NCBI RefSeq assembly: GCF_020166415.1
Contig: NZ_JAIQXV010000014.1
Span: 1-64,000, forward strand
From: Deinococcus multiflagellatus
Lineage (GTDB): Bacteria > Deinococcota > Deinococci > Deinococcales > Deinococcaceae
Length of the DNA stretch: 64,000 bases
Direction of reading: 5' to 3'
Program-made: the position numbers and the translations under genes
Part shown: piece after piece, positions 1 through 11,852 of the stretch
Position numbering within the stretch: position 1 is the first letter of the stretch
Layout: each line of letters opens with the position of its first letter
Notes under the pieces: generated by a model
What the model saw: the letters and a program-made list of their open reading frames with translations, nothing else
Told to the model about the DNA's origin: nothing
Databases searched by the model: none

Positions 1-87
1 AGCCTCTCTCCATAGGACCTCCTCCCCAAACTGGATTGATGGCGCGGCCAGGAGCTCTCTCCCACCGCGCCCCGCCTCCCGCTACCC

Positions 88-165
88 TTAGACCTTCACC
101 AGCCAGCCTTCCGGCGCCGGGCGGTCCCCGGACTGAATCCCCGTCAGCTTGTCCTATAGACCCCT
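88..165 (-). pseudogene. Relic of an ilvE 3' end
   Basis: Bases 41 to about 160 closely match bases 878-1005, which cover the end of the intact ilvE and its downstream flank. Read on the minus strand, the relic still encodes GIQSGDRPAPEGWLVKV followed by TAA at 88-90; the real gene ends GIQYGDRPAPEGWLVRV. Upstream of the conserved part the frame meets TAG where the intact gene has a Tyr codon, so nothing functional remains. The copy lies just beyond the membrane-protein gene at 168-782, which is therefore flanked by direct repeats of the ilvE tail. It is either the remnant of a tandem ilvE duplication or a duplication made when the 168-782 segment arrived. Confidence 0.75.
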
Positions 166-167
166 GT

Positions 168-782
168 TTACGGGAAGGTCAAGGTCTCGCCTGCACTGGT
201 GGTCACCGTCAGCGTGGGCCGTTGTGGATCAGAAACGTCCACACGGCAGCTCACGATGTTCCTGGGGGCGGGCCCGGTACCCTGCTTCAGGCAGTCGCCC
301 CCTTTGGCCTTGCCGTTCACACTGTCAGCGTAAACGCTGAGGTAAGTGTTCATCACGTATGAGCGAATGGCGGCCTCCTGCGCCTCCCCACGGGCTTCCA
401 ACAGGCCTGGAATCAGCGAAGTGGCCAGGAACACGACTTGCAGGCCCACCGACAGCACCAGATGAACGCCGATGATGCCCCACTTCAGGGGCTGAGCCAG
501 GGCGGGTCTGGCCCAGTCCTGGGCGGCCTCTTTGGCGAAGGTGTCGCGGTAGTGCATCAGCAAAAAGGCAGTGACAACCAGGGCAACGACAGTGCCCGCC
601 GTCCCCCACGACTCGGTGAACAGGGAAACCGCGCTGGCCCCCACCAGCCACGCCACATGCAGCGGAATGCGGTTGAGGTAGGTAAACCCGGCCCCAGGCG
701 CAATGAAGGTCAAGAACAGGCCCAACCAGTAGTTTGGGCGGCGCGCTGGAATGGGGGCGGCAGCCACAGGCAAAGTGGTCAT
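168..782 (-). CDS. Membrane protein with pilin-like C-terminal region
   Basis: A protein of 204 residues that I do not recognise by name. After a short Pro/Arg-rich head there are hydrophobic segments at roughly residues 19-35, 42-58, 61-77 and 100-122, so it should be a multi-pass inner-membrane protein. The C-terminal 75 residues are soluble, with two Cys (KGGDCLKQ and IVSCRVDV) that could form a disulfide like those in type IV pilin-like proteins; that comparison is by pattern only. The upstream region is unusually A+T-rich for this chromosome. The gene lies between the ilvE relic and the intact ilvE, all on the same strand, and may be an insertion. Function unknown. Confidence 0.7.
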   Translation of the reverse strand: MTTLPVAAAPIPARRPNYWLGLFLTFIAPGAGFTYLNRIPLHVAWLVGASAVSLFTESWGTAGTVVALVVTAFLLMHYRDTFAKEAAQDWARPALAQPLKWGIIGVHLVLSVGLQVVFLATSLIPGLLEARGEAQEAAIRSYVMNTYLSVYADSVNGKAKGGDCLKQGTGPAPRNIVSCRVDVSDPQRPTLTVTTSAGETLTFP

Positions 783-931
783 TTTATGAGAATGAAGTCA
801 AGATTCTTACTTTTCTCTTTAATCAAGTCCCTTTTGTCATTCAAGCTTTGGCCACGACAGCAACGAGAAAGCTGAGGGGCGCGGCCAGGATCTCTCCCCC
901 ACCGCGCCCCGCCTCCTGGTCCCCGCTGCCC

Positions 932-1969
932 TTAAACCCTCACCAGCCAACCTTCCGGCGCCGGGCGGTCGCCGTACTGAATCCCCGTCAGCTCGTCGTA
1001 CAGGCGCCGGGTGACGGGGCCCACTTCCGTTTCGCTGTAGAACACGTGGAACTTCTCGCCATGCTGAATCCCGCCAATGGGCGTGATCACGGCCGCCGTG
1101 CCGCACGCGCCGGCCTCGCTGTACTCGTTGAGGCGGTCAATGTACACGTCGCCCTCCACCACCTTCAGGCCCAGGCGGTGCTCGGCCAAGTGCAGCAGGC
1201 TGTACTTGGTGATGCTGGGCAGGATGCTGGGCGACTGGGGCGTCACGAAGGTCTGCCCGTCTTTGGTGATGGCGAAGAAGTTGGCGGCGCCCACCTCTTC
1301 AATCTTGGTGTGGGTGGCGGGGTCCAGGTAAATGGCGTCAGCGAAGTGGCGCTCCTTGGCCTCAAAGCCGGGGAGCAGGCTGGCGGCGTAGTTGCCCCCC
1401 ACCTTGGCCGCCCCGGTGCCGTGCGGCGCGGCGCGGTCATAACTGGACGTGATGAAGTTGTGCGGGGTCAGGCCGCCCTTGAAGTAGGCGCCCACTGGAA
1501 TGGCGAACACGCCGAACAGAAATTCCGGCGCCGAGCGCACGCCGATGTTGTCGCCCACGCCGATCACGTAGGGGCGCAGGTACAGCGCGCCGCCCGTGCC
1601 GTAGGGGGGAATCCAGTGCTCGTTGGCCTTCACCACCTGCCGGCAGGCGTCAATGAACTGCTCGGTGCTGACTTCGGGCATCAGCAGGCGGCGGCAGCTG
1701 GCCTGCATGCGCGCGGCGTTCTGGTCGGGGCGGAAGAGGTTCACGCTGCCGTCGGCGGCGCGGTACGCCTTCAGGCCCTCAAAGCACTGCTGCCCGTAGT
1801 GCAGGGCCGTTGAGCCCTCGCTGATGTGCAGCACGTTGTCCAGGGTCAGCTGGCCGCTGTCCCACTGCCCGCCGCGCCAGTGCGACAGGTAGCGTTCGTC
1901 GGTGCGGATGTAGCTGAAGCCCAAGGTGGACCAGTCGAGGTTCACAGGCGGACGGGTCTGGGTCGTCAT
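932..1969 (-). CDS. ilvE: Branched-chain amino acid aminotransferase
   Basis: A class IV PLP-dependent aminotransferase of 345 residues. It catalyses the last step of Leu, Ile and Val synthesis, and the first step of their breakdown, using glutamate and 2-oxoglutarate. Visible signatures are YGQQCFEGLKAYR near residue 58, the PLP lysine in GTGAAKVGGNYA (about Lys189), the EVGAANFF segment and a late EYSEAGACGTAA. The start at 1969 is preferred because the protein begins MTTQTRPPVNLDW and a CACAAT box ends 6 bases before the ATG, as in other leaderless genes here. It lies downstream of hisH on the same strand, separated by a heptad array. Length is normal for the long (about 340-360 residue) IlvE class. 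Confidence 0.95.
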   Translation of the reverse strand: MTTQTRPPVNLDWSTLGFSYIRTDERYLSHWRGGQWDSGQLTLDNVLHISEGSTALHYGQQCFEGLKAYRAADGSVNLFRPDQNAARMQASCRRLLMPEVSTEQFIDACRQVVKANEHWIPPYGTGGALYLRPYVIGVGDNIGVRSAPEFLFGVFAIPVGAYFKGGLTPHNFITSSYDRAAPHGTGAAKVGGNYAASLLPGFEAKERHFADAIYLDPATHTKIEEVGAANFFAITKDGQTFVTPQSPSILPSITKYSLLHLAEHRLGLKVVEGDVYIDRLNEYSEAGACGTAAVITPIGGIQHGEKFHVFYSETEVGPVTRRLYDELTGIQYGDRPAPEGWLVRV

Positions 1970-2073
1970 GCCCCGATTGTGGACCACGGCGCCGGAACCG
2001 GTCCACCAGGAGCGGACAGCAGAAGGGTGCAGCGTAGCTGACGGCGCGGACAGCCTACGAACAAGCACCCAGT

Positions 2074-2094
2074 CCACGCTCCACGCTCCACGCT

Positions 2095-2101
<7 letters not shown>
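2074..2101. repeat. Four-unit heptad array (GAGCGTG)
   Basis: Three exact copies of CCACGCT and one CTACGCT run head to tail on the plus strand; on the minus strand the unit is GAGCGTG. The TAG stop codon of hisH (2095-2097) lies inside the last unit, so the final hisH codons belong to the array. The same heptad builds the palindrome at 19131-19188 and a degenerate array at 50752-50772. I see no inverted partner nearby. Confidence 0.8.
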
Positions 2102-2726
<625 letters not shown>

Positions 2727-2730
<4 letters not shown>

Positions 2731-3314
2731 AGGCTCCCCTTGGTGCTGGGCATGGCGTCCGAGGTCAGCTCAAGCGCGTCGCGCAGGGCGCGGGCCAGGG
2801 CTTTCATCACCGCTTCAATGACATGGTGGGCCTCGCGCCCGGCCAGCAGGCGCACATGCAGCGTGATGCCGCCGTGGTTGCACAGGCCGCGCAGAAACTC
2901 GCGCAGGTGGTAGTGGGTCATGCCGCCCGCTGTGCCCCACACATCCAGCGTTTCCGGCTCAAAGGCCAGATGCGCGCGCCCGGACAGGTCCACCACCACA
3001 TGCGCCAGGGTTTCGTCCATGGGCACGAAGGCGCTGCCGTAGCGCTCAATCCCTTTGCGGTCGCCCAGCGCCTGGGTCAGCGCCTGCCCCAGGGTGATGC
3101 CGGTGTCTTCAATCAGGTGGTGGGGCTCAATGTGCAGGTCGCCCTCGGCCTGCACGCTCAGGCCCAGGCGGGCGTGGCGGGCCAGGGCGTCGAGCATATG
3201 GTCAAAAAACCCGTGCCCGGTCCGGGGCGGGTCATAGGCGGCAGTCTCAAGGTCCAGGCGAACAGTGATGGTCGTTTCGCTGGTCTGGCGGGTCACGGTG
3301 GCCGAGCGGCTCAT
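2727..3314 (-). CDS. hisB: Imidazoleglycerol-phosphate dehydratase
   Basis: Monofunctional HisB dehydratase, 195 residues, acting at step six of histidine synthesis (imidazole glycerol phosphate to imidazole acetol phosphate). The paired metal-binding histidine motifs are visible: HGFFDHML near residue 34, HIEPHHLIEDTGI near 61, CNHGGITLHV near 145 and REAHHVIEA near 161. No phosphatase domain is present. The ATG at 3314 is chosen because TAGCAT ends 7 bases before it, as in a leaderless promoter; an in-frame ATG at 3323 is less likely. It is transcribed divergently from ddrA. Confidence 0.95.
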
Positions 3315-3411
3315 GGCGCGCATGCTAGAGCGTGGAGGCGCCTCCAGACCGTGGCTTGTCGAGGGGGCGGCAGGCGGCGCCTGAGCAGAACACCCGCCCG
3401 CCTATTCTGCC

Positions 3412-3446
3412 TTGACCGTAATTCTATTCTGTTATAAACTAAATAC
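3412..3446 (+). promoter_or_regulatory. ddrA promoter with RDRM operator
   Basis: TTGACC (3412-3417), 17 bases, TAAACT (3435-3440), then 6 bases to the ddrA ATG, which implies a leaderless mRNA. The sequence TTCTGTTATAAACTAAA at 3427-3443 matches the palindromic radiation/desiccation response motif (TTATGTTATTAACATAA-like) at 13 of 17 positions and covers the -10 box. In Deinococcus this motif is bound by the repressor DdrO, which the protease IrrE/PprI cleaves after DNA damage. Confidence 0.8.
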
Positions 3447-4045
<599 letters not shown>

Positions 4046-4049
<4 letters not shown>

Positions 4050-4159
4050 TCTGGCGTGGCCGCGAAGGCGACCGCCCCGGTACCCGGCAACTGCTGGCCT
4101 TTACCCTCTCGCTGTTCCTGCTGATGCTGCTGGGCGGCACCCTGGCCCGCCTGCTGTAA
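4046..4159 (+). CDS. Small single-pass membrane peptide coupled to ddrA
   Basis: A 37-codon ORF that begins with ATG overlapping the ddrA stop codon (ATGA) and ends at TAA 4157-4159, immediately before the operon terminator. The first 15 residues are polar and basic (MIWRGREGDRPGTRQ); the rest is a hydrophobic helix rich in Leu and Phe ending GGTLARLL, long enough for one transmembrane span. It has no other explanation in this space and would be co-induced with ddrA after DNA damage. I do not know a named family. It could tether or signal at the membrane during the damage response; that is inference. Confidence 0.6.
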
Positions 4160-4160
4160 G

Positions 4161-4185
4161 TCCCGCCCCAGGCGGGATTTTTTTT
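4161..4185 (+). terminator. Intrinsic terminator of the ddrA operon
   Basis: TCCCGCC (4161-4167), a 3-base loop, GGCGGGA (4171-4177), then eight T. It starts one base after the stop codon of the small membrane peptide. Confidence 0.9.
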
Positions 4186-4248
4186 GCCCCTGCCTTGTTA
4201 CCACTAAAGTACGGACAGTTGCCCGCAGCCACCCCTTACGCTGGCCGC

Positions 4249-5025
4249 ATGACCTGGAACCCCGACGTGTACGACCAGTTCAAGGCCGCCCGCAGCGCCC
4301 CGGTGCAGGATCTGCACGCGCTGATTCCAGACAGGCCCTACCGCCGGGTGGTGGACCTGGGCTGCGGCACCGGCGAGCACACACTGACCCTGGCCCGCCG
4401 CTTCCCCGACGCCGAAGTGACCGGCCTGGACAGCAGCCCCGAGATGCTGGCGCGCGCTGCCGCGCACGAAGCCCCCAACCTGCGCTTTGTGCCGGGAGAC
4501 ATTGCGGCGCTCTCCGGCGACTTTGACCTTATTCACGCCCATGCTTCGCTCCAGTGGCTGCCCGACCACCCGGCGCTGCTTTCACGGCTGTGGACCCACC
4601 TGACCCCGGGCGGCGTGCTGGCCGTGCAGGTGCCCGCCAACCACGACCACCCCAGTCACCGCCTGCTGAGCGAGACCGCCGCCGATTTTGCAGCCGCGCT
4701 GGGCGGCTATACCCGCTTTGGCACCGCGCACGGCGCCTCGCCGGTCCTGAGCCCGGCCGCCTATGCCGAGCATCTGGACGCCCTGGGGGCGCAGGCCATT
4801 ACAGCCCTGAGCAAGGTGTACCCGGTGGTGCTGGACGGCGCTGAAGGCCTGATTGCCTGGACACGCGGCACGGCGCTGGTGCCCTACCTGTCGCGGCTGG
4901 ACGACGCCACCGGGGCGCGCTTCCTGGCCGCTTACCGGGCGAGGTTGCAGGCCGCCTATCCCGGCGAGCGGCTGTATTACGCCTTTACCCGCGTGCTGTT
5001 CGTGGCGAGCAAACCGACGGCGTAA
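4249..5025 (+). CDS. Trans-aconitate 2-methyltransferase-like protein
   Basis: A class I SAM-dependent methyltransferase of 258 residues. It resembles E. coli Tam, which methyl-esterifies trans-aconitate, in its N-terminus (MTWNPDVYDQFKAARSAPVQDL), the SAM motif VVDLGCGTGEHT (about residue 41), the acidic SAM-binding strand EVTGLDSSPEML, and the motif HASLQWLPDH. The substrate cannot be settled from sequence. The ATG at 4249 is chosen because TACGCT ends 6 bases upstream, giving a leaderless message. It stands alone between the ddrA terminator and an intergenic repeat. Confidence 0.85.
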   Translation: MTWNPDVYDQFKAARSAPVQDLHALIPDRPYRRVVDLGCGTGEHTLTLARRFPDAEVTGLDSSPEMLARAAAHEAPNLRFVPGDIAALSGDFDLIHAHASLQWLPDHPALLSRLWTHLTPGGVLAVQVPANHDHPSHRLLSETAADFAAALGGYTRFGTAHGASPVLSPAAYAEHLDALGAQAITALSKVYPVVLDGAEGLIAWTRGTALVPYLSRLDDATGARFLAAYRARLQAAYPGERLYYAFTRVLFVASKPTA

Positions 5026-5252
5026 GGCCGGGCGCGCTGGGTGACAGCCGCAATGCTCACAACAGGCCCCAGCGCGCCTTCCGGGCGAACGGGGTGGGTG
5101 ACTCGGATAGAGGGCCGGCGCTGGCGGAACTCGGGGGCTCTTGCCTGGCCCAAGGCTGGAACATGCTGCTCCTGTCAATCAGACCACCGCAGCGGCTCAT
5201 CCTTGCGGGTCAGAGAATTCCCCTTGCCACGGGCACCCGCGCCCGCCTCACA

Positions 5253-5316
5253 GCGGTCACTCGCGCTGCTCGCCCCACATAACCTGAAGGCGAACCCTTC
5301 AAGTCATGTGGCTACC
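5253..5316 (-). repeat. 64-base structured repeat, copy 1
   Basis: On the minus strand this 64-base segment aligns without gaps to 44873-44936. Each copy holds a 15-bp stem around CTTGAAGG/CCTTCAGG, closed here by CACAT/ATGTG and in the other copy by CAGAT/ATCTG. The third pair changes from C-G to G-C, so pairing is kept. Both end in GCGAGC-N3-GCGAGTGACCGC. The rest of the gap 5026-5320 shows nothing else I can support. Confidence 0.7.
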
Positions 5317-5320
5317 ACTA

Positions 5321-5821
5321 TCAGTCCAGCAGGTCCTTGGGGTCCAGGTTCTGCTCCACCAGTTGCGGGGTCAGCAGCATCACGAGGCGCGACATCTGGC
5401 CCGAGCGGTCCCTCACGTTGCCCTCCATGAGGTACAGATTCTTGAACATGCCGTCGCCCAGGCGGTACATGTTCATCACCTCGCCGTCCTTTTTGGCGGC
5501 CTTCAGGAAGATCAGCTGCCGCGCGCCCACGAACTCGCCCGCCTTGCCCTTGGGGTTCACCAGCAGAATGGCCCAGTGCTCCGGGCTGCGCTTGGGCATA
5601 TACATGAACATCAGGGCCTCGGTGGGCACGCCCGCAGGCTGAGCCCACATCTGCATAATCAGCTCCGTGCCCATGCGGCTGTCAATCACGGGCTTGGTCT
5701 TGGCCTGCCCGGTGGCGTACGACCACATGGTTTTCGAGTAGTCAGCGGCCTGGGCCAGCCCGGCGGCGCCCAGGGCAGTGGCGGCGAGAGTGGTACGGGA
5801 AAAGCGGGCGAGCGTGTTCAT
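5321..5821 (-). CDS. Secreted protein of unknown function
   Basis: 166 residues from ATG 5821. The first 25 residues are a signal peptide (MNTLARFSRTT, a hydrophobic Ala/Leu core, cleavage likely after AQA). The mature part holds a compact alpha/beta pattern: IDSRMGTELIMQMW, LMFMYMPKRS and HWAILLVNPKGKAGEFVG, and ends NLDPKDLLD. I see no catalytic motif. Outer-membrane lipoprotein-sorting (LolA-like) proteins have similar short beta patterns, but I cannot claim that identity. It is transcribed after hrpB in the same direction, with an 85-base gap. Confidence 0.7.
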   Translation of the reverse strand: MNTLARFSRTTLAATALGAAGLAQAADYSKTMWSYATGQAKTKPVIDSRMGTELIMQMWAQPAGVPTEALMFMYMPKRSPEHWAILLVNPKGKAGEFVGARQLIFLKAAKKDGEVMNMYRLGDGMFKNLYLMEGNVRDRSGQMSRLVMLLTPQLVEQNLDPKDLLD

Positions 5822-5906
5822 CGCCTCCCAGCATGGCAGCCCCCGGCCGGGCATGGGGCCGCAGGTGCGGCCCTCTGGGGGGGGCATGCCCCCAGCGCTG
5901 CCCGGC

Positions 5907-8393
<2,487 letters not shown>

Positions 8394-8455
8394 GGTACGG
8401 GGGGACGAGGGGGGTGAAGGTGGCATGGGGGGTTGGTGGAAGCTTGGCCCGGGTT

Positions 8456-8946
8456 GCCCCACCCCCCCAGCCCCCCTACCCCGGAGGGGCAGGGGGGAGC
8501 GGCGCTGCGCTGGGCAAGAGTTTCTACTGACGTTGGCTGGGCTTACCTCTTCGGTAACGTGTCCGGCCTCGACGCCATCCTCCGAGACCGCGCAATGGCC
8601 CGCGCCCTTCGGGCACGACGGCCTCGTCTGGACCTGGGCGGTAGAGGGGCAAGAAGGCGTGGTGCGTGCGAGAAGGTTCTACTTTGAACAGCAGCAAAGG
8701 CCATAGCCGCTTTTGCCTTTCAAAAGTAGAACCTCGCATTTTCAGCGTCCCCACCCTTCACCCCTACGGGGCGAGCAACGGAAGCCGTCGTGCGCGCAGC
8801 GCGCGGGCGTCCGCAGATGGGCGGAGAAAGGCGACGGCGTACAACGCGGGGCGAAGCCGGGCCGCCCCAAATCGTCAGTCAACGTTTGCCAGCGCAGCGC
8901 CGCTCCCCCCTGCCCCTCCGGGGTAGGGGGGCTGGGGGGGTGGGGC
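8456..8946. repeat. 491-base inverted-repeat element between hrpB and the HAD gene
   Basis: The outer arms, 8456-8513 and 8889-8946, are a perfect 58-base inverted repeat of G/C tracts ending GCGGCGCTGCGCTGG. Inside is a second hairpin with arms 8674-8688 and 8719-8734 (AGGTTCTACTTT / AAAAGTAGAACCT). Between them, the left and right thirds are degenerate inverted copies of each other, for example CGGGCACGACGGCC at 8615-8628 against the complement of the segment near 8785-8800. There is no convincing ORF and no clear target duplication. It occupies most of the 588-base gap 8394-8981. Confidence 0.7.
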
Positions 8947-8981
8947 ATACACGCAAACGACCCCGCCCAAAAACCCCCCCC

Positions 8982-9614
8982 TCACCCCAACCCCACCACC
9001 CCCCACAAATCCTTCAGCACCACCTCCGGCACCTCCCCCCCCAACCCATGCCCCGTCGGCAAATACGCCGCCCGCACCCCCACCTGCTGCGGCCCCCACA
9101 CATCGTTGCGCGGCGAATCCCCCACAAACCACGTCTCCGCCGCCGCCACCCCCAGCCGCGCCAGCGCCAGCTCGTAGATACGCGGGTCCGGCTTGCTGAG
9201 CCCCACCGACTTGCTGATCACCACGTCGTCCACCAGCCCGGTCAGGCCGCAGCGGTCCAGGCAGGCCTGCTGCACCGCTGGCCAGCCGTTGGTGACCACC
9301 CCCAGCCGCACCCCCCGCGAGCGCAGTTCACGCAGAACCTCGTGGGCGTGCGGCATGGGCACGGCGTGGGCCATGTGGCCGGAGTAATGGTCCAGCAGGG
9401 CCTGGGGATCATGGGGCAGCCCAAATTCATTCACCAGCTGGGGCACCACCTCGGTCTTGGACCGGTAGCCGAAATCATCCAGTTCCACGAACCGCTCGGC
9501 ATAGCCGTCTGGCAGGGCAAAGCGCGCGGCGTGCTCGGCCAGCCACGCGCGCAGGGTGGCGGCGCGGTCGTGCAGGGTGCCGTCCAGATCAAAAAGCATG
9601 GCGCGTGGGGACAT
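8982..9614 (-). CDS. HAD-family hydrolase
   Basis: A haloacid-dehalogenase superfamily hydrolase of 210 residues. Motif I is MLFDLDGTL (nucleophile and general acid Asp near residues 9 and 11), motif II LGVVTNGWP near 122, motif III SKPDPRIY near 155, and motif IV VGDSPRNDVWG near 178. The helical cap between motif I and II makes it subclass I. Such enzymes dephosphorylate small metabolites; the substrate is unknown, and a YjjG- or phosphoglycolate-phosphatase-like role is possible. The ATG at 9614 is 7 bases after TAAGAT, so the message should be leaderless. Confidence 0.88.
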   Translation of the reverse strand: MSPRAMLFDLDGTLHDRAATLRAWLAEHAARFALPDGYAERFVELDDFGYRSKTEVVPQLVNEFGLPHDPQALLDHYSGHMAHAVPMPHAHEVLRELRSRGVRLGVVTNGWPAVQQACLDRCGLTGLVDDVVISKSVGLSKPDPRIYELALARLGVAAAETWFVGDSPRNDVWGPQQVGVRAAYLPTGHGLGGEVPEVVLKDLWGVVGLG

Positions 9615-9648
9615 GGGGAGCATCTTACACACGATGCTCAGCGGAGGC

Positions 9649-10644
9649 TCAGGAGGCTTCGCCCTCCCCTTTCGGTTCATCGGGCGATTTGTGGAAGGCC
9701 GCGCCCATGTGCCGCACCTCCTCGTGAATCAGGGTGGTGTTCAGCGACACGGCGGCGATCATGCCGCTGGCCGCCGCGCTCATGACGTACTGCGGCGCGC
9801 CGGTCATGTCGCCCGCCGCCCATACGCCGCGCACGCTGGTCATGCCGTGTTCGTTGACCACCACGCGGCCCTTGTCGTTCAGTTCGCAGCCCAGGGCGGC
9901 GGGCAGGGTGCTGCGCTGCTGCTGTGTGGGGTTCAGGAACAGGGCGTCCAGGGACAGCGAATCAGCGGAAGTCGCCTCTGAGGCCGGTGGGTCCGCCAGC
10001 GGCGCCCGGAAGCGCACGCGCACATCCTGCCGCCCGCCCAGCCGCAGAATCGGCGCCGTGTGCACCGGGATGCCCACGCGGCGCAGGTCCTCGCGTTGCT
10101 CGTCGGTCAGTTCGTCGGGCCCGTCGGTCAGCAGGGTCACGCGTTCCGACCACGAGCGCACACTCAGGGCGAGGTGGTGGCCCTCCTGCCCCGAGCCCAG
10201 CACGCCCAGCCGGGCGTCCTTGTTGGGCCAGCCGTCGCAGTAGGGGCAGTGGTGCACGGTGGCCCCCCAGCGTTCACGCAGGCCGGGCACGGTGGGCAGC
10301 ACGTCGCGCACGCCCGTGGCAAACAGCACCCGGCGCGCACGCACCCAGCGGCCTTCCAGGCGCAGGGCAAAGCCGTCCGGGTCGGGGGCCACCTCGCGGG
10401 CCAGTTCGGGCCGCACCGTGACCGCGTAGGGCGAAAGGTCTCCCAGCCCCAGCGTCTTGAGGGTCACGGGCGTGGCGCCGTCGCGGGTAAACACCCCGTG
10501 GGCGGCCTGGGCCCGCACATTGCGCGGCGGGCCGCCGTCCAGCAGCAGCACCCGGCGCCCGGCGCCCCCCAGCACCAGCGCGGCGTTCAGGCCGGCGGGC
10601 CCAGCGCCCACCACCACGGCGTCATACAGGGCGGCGGCACTCAC
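9649..10644 (-). CDS. Thioredoxin reductase-like FAD/NAD(P) oxidoreductase
   Basis: 331 residues in two nucleotide-binding modules. The FAD GxGxxG motif is VVVGAGPAGLNAA near residue 10, the redox pair is CPYC (Cys133, Cys136), and the second dinucleotide site is LGVLGSGQEG. The late AAGDMTGAPQYV contacts FAD. The family includes thioredoxin-reductase-like proteins that reduce thioredoxin or small disulfides; the closer homologue of standard TrxB is the gene at 45005-45973. An insertion rich in Asp, Ser and Ala (ADPPASEATSADSLSLD) is unusual. It overlaps the SDR gene upstream by 4 bases, so the two are co-translated. Confidence 0.85.
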   Translation of the reverse strand: MSAAALYDAVVVGAGPAGLNAALVLGGAGRRVLLLDGGPPRNVRAQAAHGVFTRDGATPVTLKTLGLGDLSPYAVTVRPELAREVAPDPDGFALRLEGRWVRARRVLFATGVRDVLPTVPGLRERWGATVHHCPYCDGWPNKDARLGVLGSGQEGHHLALSVRSWSERVTLLTDGPDELTDEQREDLRRVGIPVHTAPILRLGGRQDVRVRFRAPLADPPASEATSADSLSLDALFLNPTQQQRSTLPAALGCELNDKGRVVVNEHGMTSVRGVWAAGDMTGAPQYVMSAAASGMIAAVSLNTTLIHEEVRHMGAAFHKSPDEPKGEGEAS

Positions 10645-11357
10645 GCGCCGGCCTCGTGGGGGCGGGCGGCCTGGGGCCCGGGGCGCACGCTGAGGTCCGG
10701 CAGGGTGGCGTCGCGCGGGGCGTTTAAGGCAAAGGCGATGGTGGCCGCCACGGTTTCAGGCTGGATGAACGCCTCTGGGGTGTAGGGGGCGCCCTCCTGC
10801 GTGCGGACCTTTTCCTGCATGGGGGTGGCGGTGCGCCCCGGGTACACCGAGGTCACGCGCACGCCGTGCGGGGCCTCTTCTTCGCGCAGGGCGTCGGCCA
10901 GGGCGCGCAGGGCGAACTTGCTGGCGGCGTAGCTGCCCCAGCCCGCATTGGCCCGCAGGCCCGCGCCGCTGTTCACGAACACCACCACGCCCTGTTCGGC
11001 GCGCACTTGGGGCAGCAGCACCCGGGTCAGTTCGGCCGGGGCCACGGTGTTCACCGCCAGGGTGTGGGTCCAGACCACGTGCCCCTGCCCGGCCACGGCG
11101 CCCAGGTCCACCACCCCGGCGTTGTGGACGAGGTTCGTAACCCGGCCCAGCCCCGCCAGCGCCCCTTCAAAGGTCTCGGGACGAGTCAGGTCCAGGGGCA
11201 GCGGCTGGGCGCCCAGTTCGGCACACAGGCGCTCCAGCGCGGCCCCGCCCCGGCCACCCAGAATCAGGTCGTGGGTGGGGGCCAGGGCGCGGGCCAGCGC
11301 CGACCCGATGCCCCCGGAAGCGCCAGTGATGAGCGTGACGGGCCGGTGTGTGGTCAT
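10641..11357 (-). CDS. Short-chain dehydrogenase/reductase
   Basis: A classical SDR of 238 residues. The cofactor motif TGASGGIG is at residues 11-18, NAG near 79, the catalytic Ser in VNSGAG near 130 and the YxxxK pair in YAASK near 143. An Arg in GGRGG after beta-strand 2 suggests NADP preference. The substrate is unknown; SDRs with this short form reduce carbonyls or oxidise alcohols. It is the first gene of a two-gene operon with the flavoprotein at 9649-10644 (ATGA overlap), so the pair may share a redox pathway. Confidence 0.88.
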   Translation of the reverse strand: MTTHRPVTLITGASGGIGSALARALAPTHDLILGGRGGAALERLCAELGAQPLPLDLTRPETFEGALAGLGRVTNLVHNAGVVDLGAVAGQGHVVWTHTLAVNTVAPAELTRVLLPQVRAEQGVVVFVNSGAGLRANAGWGSYAASKFALRALADALREEEAPHGVRVTSVYPGRTATPMQEKVRTQEGAPYTPEAFIQPETVAATIAFALNAPRDATLPDLSVRPGPQAARPHEAGA

Positions 11358-11474
11358 GGGGCTGACCTTATCTCACCTTCGGCGGAACCGTTTGCGGTCG
11401 AGTCCAGGCGAAACGAGCGGGGACTGGCCGGGCTCCGGGCGCAGGGGGACCAGAGGGGGCCTGGGCCAGTGCGG

Positions 11475-11852
11475 TCAAGGGCCAGAGGGCGCCGGGCTGG
11501 CTTCAGGCCGCACCAGCCGCGTGTGGAAGTACTGTTCCTGAAACCGGATGATGGTCGCAATCGCGTCGTCACTCCAGTGGGTGCCGTCGCGCGCCACCAC
11601 CAGCTTGTCCTCGGCGTCATTCAGGCGCTCAATGACCGCGATCACCTCGCCCTCGGCCTCGGGCACGGCCGCGTCCCAGCCCAGCAGGTAGGCGTCCACG
11701 GGCTGGCCATCACCGCTCTGGGTACCGGGCAGTTCGCCGTAATTCACCGGGTAGCGCAGGTCCGGGTGGCGCGGGTGCACCGAGCCCAGTGGGCGGTCCA
11801 CCACCACGCGCACGCGCTGGCCCAGGTAGGCGCGCAGGTCTGGCCGGGTCAC
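11475..11852 (-). CDS. Inorganic pyrophosphatase-like protein
   Basis: A 125-residue protein related to family I inorganic pyrophosphatases but much shorter than the usual 170-180. The core VRVVVDRPLGSVHPRHPDLRYPVNYGELPG and DGQPVDAYLLGWD corresponds to the metal-binding DxxPxD region of the family. The third Asp pair is harder to place: the segment NDAEDKLVVA near residue 90 may supply it. It probably hydrolyses PPi or a related phosphoanhydride, but reduced or altered activity is possible. It is the downstream partner of the amidase (4-base overlap), which suggests co-translation. Confidence 0.75.
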   Translation of the reverse strand: MTRPDLRAYLGQRVRVVVDRPLGSVHPRHPDLRYPVNYGELPGTQSGDGQPVDAYLLGWDAAVPEAEGEVIAVIERLNDAEDKLVVARDGTHWSDDAIATIIRFQEQYFHTRLVRPEASPAPSGP

